This document shows positions 27,544 to 35,531 of a stretch of 46,154 nt of DNA, piece after piece. Position 1 is the first letter of the stretch; each line of letters opens with the position of its first letter. The DNA is taken from NCBI GenBank assembly GCA_012031415.1, contig JAAUTN010000014.1:1-46154 (forward strand), in the 5' to 3' direction. The notes under the pieces are model-generated. The model was not told the DNA's origin and made no database searches. It was given only the letters and a program-made list of their open reading frames with translations. The position numbers and the translations under genes are program-made. This DNA is from Leptolyngbyaceae cyanobacterium SM1_4_3. GTDB taxonomy: Bacteria > Cyanobacteriota > Cyanobacteriia > Elainellales > Elainellaceae.

Positions 27544-28778
27544 TTATGCAGTAGGGATGTACTGAAGTTGAAACAGGCTTTGCTTGAGAGAGCAAAACTT
27601 ATGGTAAAAGGTTGGTGCGAGCAACTGAGCAATTTGAGGCAGCGCATTGAGGTCAACGGTAGGCGATAGCAGCGGTCTGGTGTTTGCTTCCTGAAGTTGA
27701 GTCTGGAGACGTTGCATTAGAACAGTAGGAGTTAGCTCGTCGGGGTGAATAGATTGAAACCAGCCCAATTTAGACATGCGTTCCGCTCGAATCCACTGCT
27801 CCTGAACGGGATTTACGCGCGGTACAACAATGGCCCGCTTGCCCAGGGAGAGAATCTCGCAAACTGTGTTGTAGCCACCCATTGAAATCACTACGTCTGC
27901 GGCATCCATGTAGCCAATTAAGTTATTGGTAAACTCCTCGATTTGCACTTGAGGATACGCACAACTTACCTGATAAAATGCACAGCGTTGACATGGAGGC
28001 ATTTCGGGACCACAAACAATCACGCTGCGAGGAATGCGATCGCTCGGTAGCTCAGCCAACCCTTTCAAATAGGTATCAACTAGCCGATATCCGTCTTCTC
28101 CGCCACCCGGAGTAACTAAAACCAACTGTTCCTCGGTAGAAACTTGCCACTCCTGGCGCAGCGCTAAACGTCCCTTATCTGTCAGCTCACGACGAATGTA
28201 ACCGCAAAACTGTATCTTTCGAGCCATGCTAAGGGGAAACTGATATTCTGCTCTAACATCAAAGATTTCTGGTGTTCCGACTACAAGCACCTGATCGTAG
28301 AAAGTGGCGATCGCTGATAATACCCCTGCTCTTTCCACTCCTGAATGGTTACTTCTGGGCTATCCAAGATGTCGCGCAAGAGCAACACAATTTGAGTTTC
28401 AGGCTGTTCCTTAGACAGATGCTCTAAAGCATCGTTGAGTTCTCCCTTGAGTCCATACGGCTTCTTATCAACCAGGAGCAGGTCCGGTTTGAAGTTTGCG
28501 ACCGCGCTCAATATCAGATCAGAACGTAGTTTTAATACTTCACCCGTTTCAGTGCCCAAGTATTTAGCAGAGAGTTCGCCGCGATCGCTCCGTCCTAAAC
28601 ATGGTAATTTGATATAATCGAGTCCCATTGGCAGCCGAAAGCTATGCAGCATCGGTGAGCCTGAAATGAGTAAAACCGACATTCCTGGAGCAGCATCAAG
28701 TAGATGTGTGCAGATTGCAAGCATTCTGCGGATGTTGCCAAGGCCAAACGTATCGTGGGAGTAGACCATCAGCCTCAT
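27544..28778 (-). pseudogene. MurG-like glycosyltransferase C, frameshifted
   Basis: Reads from ATG 28778 (MRLMVYSHDTFGLGNIRRML, GAGG upstream) to about 28316, where the frame breaks. The remaining 260 residues continue in another frame (AIATFYDQVLVVGTPEIFD through GGGEDGYRLVDTYL, MGGYNTVCEILS, LKQSLFQLQYIPTA). Adding one base around 28315 restores a single open frame of about 411 codons. The break is directly beside a HIP1 octamer (28307-28314). It is more distant from A and B than these are from each other. A conserved VCGPEMPPCQRCAFYQ with three cysteines is present. It is the first gene of the glycan cluster. Confidence 0.8.
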
Positions 28779-29123
28779 GACGAAATGACCTCGTTAAACT
28801 TGAGTATTCGCGATCTCGTTACTAAAGCCAGAACTGCTTCAAAACCTACCAGTTTCTAGAACCTTTCATCAGGTACAGACACAACCTGGCAAAAACTACA
28901 TATGCTGCGCTTTTTGCCATACTTAAACTTTCTTATAGTTTCGTGAGGGTTAAATGAAGCAAAAATTAGAAAAGATTCATGAGAGTTCTCTCATTACTGA
29001 GGTCTTGCACCAATGGTAGGAAGAATTGCACTAAAGCCTTGAGATCAATCTCTGGCTCAAAGCTAAAACTCGTTAGAACGAGTTGAACTGAGATTCCAGG
29101 GGGCATTTGAGCCAGTTTTAACT

Positions 29124-29228
29124 GACTTAATACCAATTCTTTATGAAGTTGCGCTGAACAAAGGGCTTAAGCCCCTTGTTCCACCAGGGTTCATTCTGTG
29201 TAGGCTCAAATTAAATTGGTATTAAGTC
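29124..29228. mobile_element. 105-bp MITE-like element
   Basis: Perfect 15-base terminal inverted repeats: GACTTAATACCAATT (29124-29138) and AATTGGTATTAAGTC (29214-29228). The inside holds the palindrome AACAAAGGGCTTAAGCCCCTTGTT (29157-29180) and no coding frame. No transposase is present. The remaining part of the 554-base gap (28779-29332) between the glycan cluster and the receiver gene holds nothing else I can identify. Confidence 0.65.
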
Positions 29229-29332
29229 GTGTTAGCCCGAAACTGATTCTAGGACGGATCATTGGGCAACAGACTAATTTGGTGCAAGATCTGTGGTTGG
29301 TACGCACCCAGCGCTACAGATAAACCCTGCTG

Positions 29333-29707
29333 TCACGACTCCTTGTGGCTGAGATACATTCTGACTCGCTCTAATAAATCTTTAAACCGAAATGGTTTGG
29401 TAATGTAGTCGTTTGCGGCTGCCTCTACATCTACATCTAGCCATCGCTTCTCACTAATATCGCGGGCCGTAACAATAATAATAGGCATTTGGTCGCCTTG
29501 TCGTCGTAGCTCGGCCAGGATTGCCCAACCATCCTTACCCGGAAGCCCCAAGTCTAAAATCATTAGGTCGAAATCGCCGCCTTTAGCCGCAGAAACTACT
29601 TCATTGCCGTTTTCAATGACGGTTGTCGTAAATCCATTCTGGCGCAACCCTTTTTCAATAAAGGCAGCAATGCGAGGTTCATCTTCAGCGATCAAAATCC
29701 GACTCAT
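29333..29707 (-). CDS. Stand-alone response-regulator receiver protein
   Basis: A 124-residue receiver from ATG 29707 (MSRILIAEDEPRIAAF). Phosphoacceptor D52 (DLMILDLGLPGKDG), T80 in VTARD and K104 (DYITKPF) are present. The sequence is close to the receiver of the OmpR regulator at 30241-30909 but ends right after that domain, and it has lengthened the loop after TARD (DISEKRWLDVDVEAAAN). It probably arose by duplication with loss of the DNA-binding domain. It could act as a phosphate sink or a protein-interaction output for the neighbouring kinase; that is inference. Confidence 0.85.
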   Translation of the reverse strand: MSRILIAEDEPRIAAFIEKGLRQNGFTTTVIENGNEVVSAAKGGDFDLMILDLGLPGKDGWAILAELRRQGDQMPIIIVTARDISEKRWLDVDVEAAANDYITKPFRFKDLLERVRMYLSHKES

Positions 29708-29980
29708 GAAATCGGCTTCCATAACGGAAGTCCAACAATAACAAGTATCAGGTGGCGTAGCAAACTATTAGCCTATTTCGGGGAGTTTTAGGTGAGAATC
29801 GCCTATCAGGGGGAACTGTAACTTCTCCTGTAGAAAACTTCAGTTGCTAATACAAACCTAATCCACTCCTGTAAAGGAGTGAATCTATTGCATTAAAGAG
29901 TAATAATGCTGAACCAAGACGATTTCCTCAACAGCCAAGGCTTACACCAGTAGAGCGCAAAATTAAGCGATCGCCACAGC

Positions 29981-30004
29981 AACAAAGAGCTTAAGCCCTC
30001 TGTT
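29981..30004. repeat. CTTAAG-centred repeat linked to a HIP1-like site
   Basis: AACAAAGAGCTTAAGCCCTC preceded by AAGCGATCGCCACAGC. Related copies at 9789-9810, 29157-29180 and 43984-44006. Besides this and the hairpin at 30084, the 533-base gap between the two regulator genes is empty. Confidence 0.6.
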
Positions 30005-30083
30005 TTGCAGGGAAGTGAATAAGCGTTGACGGTTTCAAACTACGCCTTACTCACATTTGCTAATAGTAGTAAGTTGCCCATGA

Positions 30084-30113
30084 AAGTTTGATGAGAAAAT
30101 TCTCATCAAACTT
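30084..30113. repeat. 30-bp palindrome
   Basis: AAGTTTGATGAGAA-AA-TTCTCATCAAACTT, perfect 14-base arms, about 130 bases beyond the end of the OmpR-type regulator. No T-run follows on the minus strand. Confidence 0.6.
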
Positions 30114-30240
30114 GAGTTTTACAGCGATTTCCAGTGAGGTGCATATCCCCGCATTTTTTGAAAGCTTTTGCTATGGGGCTTTGTGGGCGATGCCCACTCT
30201 ACAATTTGGGGCTTACTCATGTAAAAAAGGCTATAAACTT

Positions 30241-30909
30241 TCAAGACTGCAATCGATAGCCCATGCCTCTGACGGTTTCAATTAAGTCATCTCCTAGCTT
30301 TTTTCGTAAGTAGCCAATGTAGACATCGACAATGTTAGATCCAGGGGCATAGTCATACCCCCAAACGTGGTCTAGAAGCTGCTCTCGGCTCATGACCTGC
30401 CCCGGATGGCGAATCAACGTTTCAATCAGCGTAAATTCTCGGGCAGAGAGGTCTACGGGGCGATCGCCTACCTTCACCCGTCGAGTCCGCAAATCTAAAA
30501 CAACGTTGCCTGCGCTCAAGATCAGTTCATCCTGCTGACGGGGCGACTGGCTATGTCGCAGTCGGACGCGCACTCGGGCTAACAGTTCTTCAAACCGAAA
30601 TGGCTTGGTCACGTAGTCGTCAGCACCGTTCTCTAAACCGCTCACTTTGTCATCGATATTGTCCCTAGCCGTGAGAATGATGACAGGCAACTGTTCACCC
30701 TGTCCCCGCAATTCTTCTAAGACAGCCATGCCGTCTTTGCCCGGAATCCCTAAGTCTAAGATCAGCAGATCAAAACTATTGCCCAAAGCCATTGATATCG
30801 CTTCGTCCCCATCACGAGTGACAGTTGGAATGAACCCGTTCGCCCGCAATCCTTTTTCAATAAAGGAAGCAATGCGAGGTTCATCTTCAACGATTAGGAT
30901 CTTGTTCAT
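30241..30909 (-). CDS. OmpR/PhoB-family response regulator
   Basis: 222 residues. Receiver: acidic pocket E8/D9, phosphoacceptor D52 (LLILDLGIPGKDG), T80, K102. The C-terminal winged helix has LSAREFTLIETLIRHPGQVMSREQLLDHVWGYD and VDVYIGYLRKKLGDD, so it binds DNA after phosphorylation. Its first 23 bases overlap the end of the sensor kinase gene, so kinase and regulator are translated together and form a cognate pair. Target genes are not shown by the sequence. Confidence 0.96.
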   Translation of the reverse strand: MNKILIVEDEPRIASFIEKGLRANGFIPTVTRDGDEAISMALGNSFDLLILDLGIPGKDGMAVLEELRGQGEQLPVIILTARDNIDDKVSGLENGADDYVTKPFRFEELLARVRVRLRHSQSPRQQDELILSAGNVVLDLRTRRVKVGDRPVDLSAREFTLIETLIRHPGQVMSREQLLDHVWGYDYAPGSNIVDVYIGYLRKKLGDDLIETVRGMGYRLQS

Positions 30910-32374
30910 AAGACAATCTCTTAGAAGGGGGATCCAGTGGGATCACCAGGGTAAAGGTAGATCCGATACCGGGTCGGCTAAATAGTTCAACCTGACCGCC
31001 ATGTGCCTCGGCGATCGCCCGTACAATAGACAAGCCCAATCCCGCCCCTTCAGAAGGGCGATTGCGGTTAGAAATGCGGGCAAAGCGCTCAAAAATCTTC
31101 TCCTGATTGTCTAGGGTGATGCCTTCTCCCGTGTCGCGCACCCAAAATCGGATGTTATTTTTGTGACGTGACGACCCCAGGGCAATTATGGCATTTTCAC
31201 GGGTATGCTGAACGGCGTTTTGGGTCAAGTTCATAACTGCCTGAGTTATCCGCTGGCGATCGCACACGAGCTGCCCCTTGGTCTCACCCTCCAGTCGCCA
31301 GTCGCGGTTGGCTAGTCCCTTTGCCTTGCTGTACAGCGATTGCGTCAGCGCCGAAACGTCCACCGTTTCCAGCATAAGGAAATCTGGACGCTCTGCCTTA
31401 GCTAGCAATAACAAATCTTCCACAAAGCGGGTCATCCGATCTAGTTCATCATTCACCAGAGACAGCGTTTCTTGCTGTTCTTCAGGGTCATCGCTCATCA
31501 ACTCCAGATGCCCCTGAATGATAGTGATTGGGGTTCGCAACTCATGACCTGCATCATCAATAAAGCTGCGCTGGCTGACAAAAGCCGCTTGGAGCCGATC
31601 GAGCATGGAGTTAAACGTCGTCGCTAATTCAGCAAGCTCCCCAGAGCCTTGAACCGGAATCCGTCGATTTAGGTCAGACTCACTAATAGTTAGTGCCGTT
31701 GATAGAAGCAGCCGCAAAGGAGCCAGCACCCGCCCTGCAACAGCCCAGGCGAGAATAGAAGCCACCAGCACTGCCGCAAGCATCACTTCTACGATCACCA
31801 ACGTTGCATCGACGGCTTCTGCGCGTTCTCCAGCAGTGGTATGAGCGACGACAAAAACCCATTCTGACTCACTATCAATTTCAACGGGTTCAGCGACGTA
31901 GAGAACGCTATCGATCTCAGGATCTGGAAAATCTTCTTCGCCTTCTAAGGTTTGCTCAGCATTCGCCAAGTAGTTAAGCAGGGGCGAACCTGCCTGAAGA
32001 GGTTTTGGTAGAGCCTTCGGGCTGGATTGATACCGTTCACCATCCCGCAGTGCAATCAAAAACATATCGTCTTCGGGCAACTGGCGCGACAGAAATTCTT
32101 CAAACAGAAATTCCTGAAACATTTCGTCCGAATCACTCCTGGATGATTCTGCCAGTTCAATCCGCTGAGCTTCGGCAAACTCCTGAAATCGGTCCATTTG
32201 CTCATGCAGATCTTCGTGAACTCGCTCATTGATCCGTGAGAAGAGGACTTGGCGAAAGGCTGGAATAGAAAACGCTACAAAAATGAGGATAAGAATAACA
32301 TAGCAAGCTAGAATTCGACTTCGGGCTTCCCAGAAAAAATCCTGAAATTTGTTGGAGCGACCGGTTTCTAGCAC
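30887..32374 (-). CDS. Membrane sensor histidine kinase, partner of the OmpR regulator
   Basis: 495 residues from a GTG start (32374) with AAGG upstream. TM1 around 20-40, an acidic periplasmic sensor domain (about 45-190, many Asp/Glu), TM2 around 193-213, a HAMP domain (214-265), HisKA with phosphorylated H277 (GHELRTPITI), and HATPase_c with QNAVQH, DTGEGI and GAGLGLSIV. Everything needed for autophosphorylation is present. The strongly acidic sensor could bind cations, but no metal motif is clear. It overlaps the regulator by 23 bases. Confidence 0.95.
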   Translation of the reverse strand: MLETGRSNKFQDFFWEARSRILACYVILILIFVAFSIPAFRQVLFSRINERVHEDLHEQMDRFQEFAEAQRIELAESSRSDSDEMFQEFLFEEFLSRQLPEDDMFLIALRDGERYQSSPKALPKPLQAGSPLLNYLANAEQTLEGEEDFPDPEIDSVLYVAEPVEIDSESEWVFVVAHTTAGERAEAVDATLVIVEVMLAAVLVASILAWAVAGRVLAPLRLLLSTALTISESDLNRRIPVQGSGELAELATTFNSMLDRLQAAFVSQRSFIDDAGHELRTPITIIQGHLELMSDDPEEQQETLSLVNDELDRMTRFVEDLLLLAKAERPDFLMLETVDVSALTQSLYSKAKGLANRDWRLEGETKGQLVCDRQRITQAVMNLTQNAVQHTRENAIIALGSSRHKNNIRFWVRDTGEGITLDNQEKIFERFARISNRNRPSEGAGLGLSIVRAIAEAHGGQVELFSRPGIGSTFTLVIPLDPPSKRLSYEQDPNR

Positions 32375-32590
32375 TTCAGCACCCTTATTTAACTCTACCT
32401 GGCAGTGTCCTGTGGTAACGTGCGGTGGCGATCGCCCTGAGAGATACCTAGCCTATGGTGATTCAAATTTGGAAAATAAAGTTCCAAACCTGACAAACTA
32501 ATCAAATTTGATTATAAACCGCAATCCCCCTGCCCCCCCATATTATGGTTTTAATAGGGGCAGATGTCCAATATCATCAGTAACTATTGC

Positions 32591-32627
32591 AGAAAAAGGG
32601 GAAGAGCTAAGCTCTTCCCCTTTTTTC
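32591..32627 (-). terminator. Strong bidirectional hairpin after the high-light-inducible gene
   Basis: GGGGAAGAGCT (32598-32608), one-base loop, AGCTCTTCCCC (32610-32620), flanked by A5 on the left and T6 on the right, so it ends transcripts in either direction. It isolates the high-light-inducible gene from the kinase gene. The rest of the gap 32375-32672 shows no feature. Confidence 0.9.
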
Positions 32628-32672
32628 TGCAATTTAAATGGTCATTGCCTCAGAATTGCTAGCAGCTATAGC

Positions 32673-32912
32673 CTAGCGAACAACGTACTGAGGCAGCAGG
32701 TGCAAGACATCGCGCAACACACTGTACCCAGCCCAATCCCATAGCAGGTAAGCGAGGAATCCAATCATTGCTAGCCGTCCATTCCACAGTTCCGCTTGAG
32801 GAGTCCAGCCGAGTAAGAAGGCATTACGATCTACGCCGTTATATTCCTGTGCAACAGGAGGTAGATCAGTAGAAGAGCGAGTTTCTACATTAGGGCGTGG
32901 TTTAGTTTCCAT
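32673..32912 (-). CDS. High-light-inducible protein (HLIP/Scp, single-helix CAB family)
   Basis: 79-residue thylakoid protein that binds chlorophyll and carotenoid and dissipates excess light energy around photosystem assembly. ATG 32912 is chosen because GGAG lies about 8 bases before it; the upstream start at 32957 would add a short Cys-containing lead without support. The chlorophyll-binding helix carries the signature AELWNGRLAMIGF with E41, N44 and R46, after LLGWTPQ. The C-terminus (LLPQYVVR) is short. HLIP genes are usually strongly light- and stress-induced. Confidence 0.93.
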   Translation of the reverse strand: METKPRPNVETRSSTDLPPVAQEYNGVDRNAFLLGWTPQAELWNGRLAMIGFLAYLLWDWAGYSVLRDVLHLLPQYVVR

Positions 32913-33178
32913 GATTGACTCTCCAAAACAACATTTGTTTGTGCTTGTGTTTCCCATACTAGAAACTTAATAAGTTGTTGCAGTCTATCTATGGGTCTAA
33001 GCTAACTGCAACTCTATAGGATGAGATTGTGAAAAGCCAAAATGTGATCTTCAGCGCTGAAAGGTGATTCTTTCCTTGCTCTACAGCTAAAAGATCTAAC
33101 AAAAGTGAGACGTTTTCCCTGGTTCCTGTTCACACACTGGAGGACAAAGATAACGTTAAAACTTTCAGAACTTCAGAT

Positions 33179-33994
33179 ATGGCTTCCACTGCACTCATTA
33201 CAGGCGCTTCTCAAGGGATTGGAGAAGCAACCGCACTGTTGTTTGCCAGTCGTGGATATAATGTCGTGCTTGCGGCTCGTCAAGCTGAGCGGCTGGAGGC
33301 AGCGGCTCAAGCGATTCGTACTCAAGGACATTCTGCAACTGCGATTCCTACAGATGTGAAACAGCCTGAGCAGGTAAATTTGCTTGTGCAAAAAGCCGTG
33401 GATCAATATGGTTCTGTTGATCTGCTGATCAACAATGCCGGAATTTACATTTCCGGTCCGGCAGAGGAGTTTTCGCTAGAGGATTGGCACCAAGCAATTG
33501 ATACGAATCTATGGGGCTATATTCACACTATTCATGCTCTTTTGCCTCACTTTTTAGCTCGTCAAGCAGGCACCATTGTGAATGTTGGCTCAATCGGTGG
33601 GCTGGTGCCTATTCCCTATTTAACTCCGTACTCTACAAGCAAATTTGCGGTGACTGGTTTGACGCGATCGCTCCACTCAGAACTCGTCCCCAAAGGAATT
33701 CACGTTTGCGGCATCTATCCTAGTCTGATCAAAACTGATTTTTTAGAAAGAGCCGTTTTTACAGGTAAGAATGAGGAAGATTTGCGATCGCGCCAAAACC
33801 AGGTCAGCCAAATAGTAGGAACTCCTGTCATCGAAAAACCCGAAGACGTTGCCAAAGCAATTTGGGAAGCGGTGAAACACCAGCGAGATGAGGTCATTGT
33901 CGGTTCCGCAAACCTATCCGCAGTTTCTAACCAGTTGCTTCCCAACTTGGTGCAATGGGTTCTACGTAAGACATTTCAGCACAAAGATCAGTAG
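33179..33994 (+). CDS. Short-chain dehydrogenase/reductase (SDR)
   Basis: Classical SDR of 271 residues: cofactor loop TGASQGIG (8-15), R35 after VVLAAR typical for NADPH preference, D59 (TDV), NNAG (85-88), and catalytic S138, Y151, K155 (YSTSK). The substrate is unknown; the layout with a C-terminal ALIWEAVKH-like region is common among 3-oxoacyl or sorbitol-type SDRs. The stop is 17 bases from the end of the convergent VOC gene. Confidence 0.94.
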   Translation: MASTALITGASQGIGEATALLFASRGYNVVLAARQAERLEAAAQAIRTQGHSATAIPTDVKQPEQVNLLVQKAVDQYGSVDLLINNAGIYISGPAEEFSLEDWHQAIDTNLWGYIHTIHALLPHFLARQAGTIVNVGSIGGLVPIPYLTPYSTSKFAVTGLTRSLHSELVPKGIHVCGIYPSLIKTDFLERAVFTGKNEEDLRSRQNQVSQIVGTPVIEKPEDVAKAIWEAVKHQRDEVIVGSANLSAVSNQLLPNLVQWVLRKTFQHKDQ

Positions 33995-34011
33995 TGATTT
34001 ACCTAAAGATG

Positions 34012-34584
34012 CTACAGGTCTTGATAGAGTTCCAATATGTTTCCTTCAGGATCTCTGAAAAATGCAATCCTATACCCTAGCGGATCATAAGTGAACGGCT
34101 CAGTTAAAAACTCTACCCCTTCAACCTGTAGGCGTTGATAGGTTTGATCCACGTTGTCTACCTGAAATGCCAGATGTCGCCAGCCCTGTTCGTCTACGGT
34201 GCGATTAGGGGAAACGGAACCCTCAAATTCAGAGATGTTCATCTGTAATCCAGGAATTTCTACACGAACCACTTGAACCAGACTGCCATTTGGACGGGTA
34301 AGGGTAAAGCGATCGCTCACCGTAAACCCCAGCATCTCTACATACCACTGCGAAACCCGCTCTGCATTACTCACTGAGAGCGTCACATGATGCAATTGAA
34401 ATGCCGAAACCTCAACTGTTTCAGCTTCGGAACGCTGTGCATAAACGAGATCCTGTCCAGCAATGGAAATGATAATAGCCATGAGTGACAGAATTAGCGT
34501 GAATTTAGTCCAAACCAGTTTTTTGAGGAAATGTGGTATGGTTGCGTTTTTGGGAAGCGATCGCCTGATAGTCATTCGTTTCAT
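34012..34584 (-). CDS. Exported VOC/glyoxalase-fold protein
   Basis: 190 residues with an N-terminal signal peptide (KLVWTKFTLILSLMAIIISIAG, then DLVYAQRS), so the protein is likely periplasmic. The mature part has one vicinal-oxygen-chelate domain: LHHVTLSVSNAERVSQWYVEMLGF at the start, GWRHLAFQVDNVD in the middle and FFRDPEGNILELYQ at the end. H69, H137-like and E187-like residues are in the usual metal-binding places. GAGG lies 6 bases before ATG 34584. Export is unusual for the glyoxalase family; the substrate is unknown. Confidence 0.88.
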   Translation of the reverse strand: MKRMTIRRSLPKNATIPHFLKKLVWTKFTLILSLMAIIISIAGQDLVYAQRSEAETVEVSAFQLHHVTLSVSNAERVSQWYVEMLGFTVSDRFTLTRPNGSLVQVVRVEIPGLQMNISEFEGSVSPNRTVDEQGWRHLAFQVDNVDQTYQRLQVEGVEFLTEPFTYDPLGYRIAFFRDPEGNILELYQDL

Positions 34585-34678
34585 TGTCTACCTCGTTGAA
34601 TTAGATTAAGTCGATAATTAGGAAATTGAAGGCGGCAATTAGTCTTTGCCGAGAATGATGGATTACTTCTGTACGAGC

Positions 34679-34775
34679 CTTACAGCGGTTTCACTTGCGT
34701 AAAACACAAATCCCTGTGGGGGCGAACGGCCGTTCGCCCTTACCTGTGGTTTGCCCATTTGCAAGACGCTGTAAG
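34679..34775. repeat. Nested palindrome with GGGCGAACGGCCGTTCGCCC core
   Basis: Outer arms CTTACAGCG (34679-34687) and CGCTGTAAG (34767-34775), second arms TTGC/GCAA, and a perfect 20-base core at 34720-34739. It lies upstream of the VOC gene and downstream of the lipoprotein phosphatase. Confidence 0.75.
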
Positions 34776-34811
34776 ATTGGGTTGCCCAAAAGGTTTTGCA
34801 ATTTTCAGATA

Positions 34812-35531
34812 TCACCAATCTCGAATCTGCTCTGCAACTTCTAACTCACCTTGCTGATTGGTTCTCATGATGACTGCCCCGCCTGATGGAGGGTTTATTC
34901 CACTGATGTCACCAATGTTGACAAAGTGTGACACCATCACAATCACTCCAGGCGTGTTTTGATGGTCAAGTATTCGTTGGCGAACCTGTGCCGTTTGCTC
35001 TGCTTCGCTGGCGCGATTGGTGAATGTAGAATTTAGCATGGGAGAAGGTTCAACCTCGCCCAGGTTAAGGAGTCTGGCGGTATCCAAACAGCGGCAATAT
35101 TGACTGGAGAGGATCTGGTGAATGGGAATGTTGCGATCGCGGAATACCTGACCAATCCGAGCAGCCTGCTCTCTGCCTGCCTCTGATAAGTTACGCTGAG
35201 TCGCGCAGTCCTCAAGCTGAAACCCAGGCGGGTCGCCCGTCCCCGCAACGGTTTGGGCATGGCGCAACAGCACCACATATCCCGTTCCTTGCTGCATCTG
35301 TGTCCAAATATCGGCTTCAGTTGCCTGAGCAACATCTGGCGCGAGAGTTTCTGGTGACGCTGGAGATCCCAAAGGGCGGACAGACGCAGTTGGCTGAGGG
35401 GTTACGGGGGACGAGCTTGGGTTGTTGGGTGTCACGTTTTGGGGCATACAGCTACCCACAACCAGACAAACAGCAGAGACAATCAACAGAGAAAATTGAC
35501 GAACCGATCTGATCTCAACGATTTCTGGCAT
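34812..35531 (-). CDS. Lipoprotein histidine phosphatase (SixA/PhoE-like)
   Basis: 239 residues. The N-terminus is a lipoprotein signal (VVGSC lipobox, Cys about 28) followed by a Pro/Ser/Thr-rich linker, so it is anchored outside the cytoplasmic membrane. The phosphatase domain has LLRHAQT (catalytic His), SSQYCRCLDTARL, and VSHFVNIGDISG as the second His motif; the usual H-G is replaced by H-F. The start overlaps the end of the upstream aldo/keto reductase by 17 bases, showing one operon. Phosphosubstrate unknown. Confidence 0.9.
   Translation of the reverse strand: MPEIVEIRSVRQFSLLIVSAVCLVVGSCMPQNVTPNNPSSSPVTPQPTASVRPLGSPASPETLAPDVAQATEADIWTQMQQGTGYVVLLRHAQTVAGTGDPPGFQLEDCATQRNLSEAGREQAARIGQVFRDRNIPIHQILSSQYCRCLDTARLLNLGEVEPSPMLNSTFTNRASEAEQTAQVRQRILDHQNTPGVIVMVSHFVNIGDISGINPPSGGAVIMRTNQQGELEVAEQIRDW

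Noticed and set aside
30088-30285. 65-residue plus-strand frame
   Set aside because: Starts in a palindrome and ends in the regulator gene; no coding signature.
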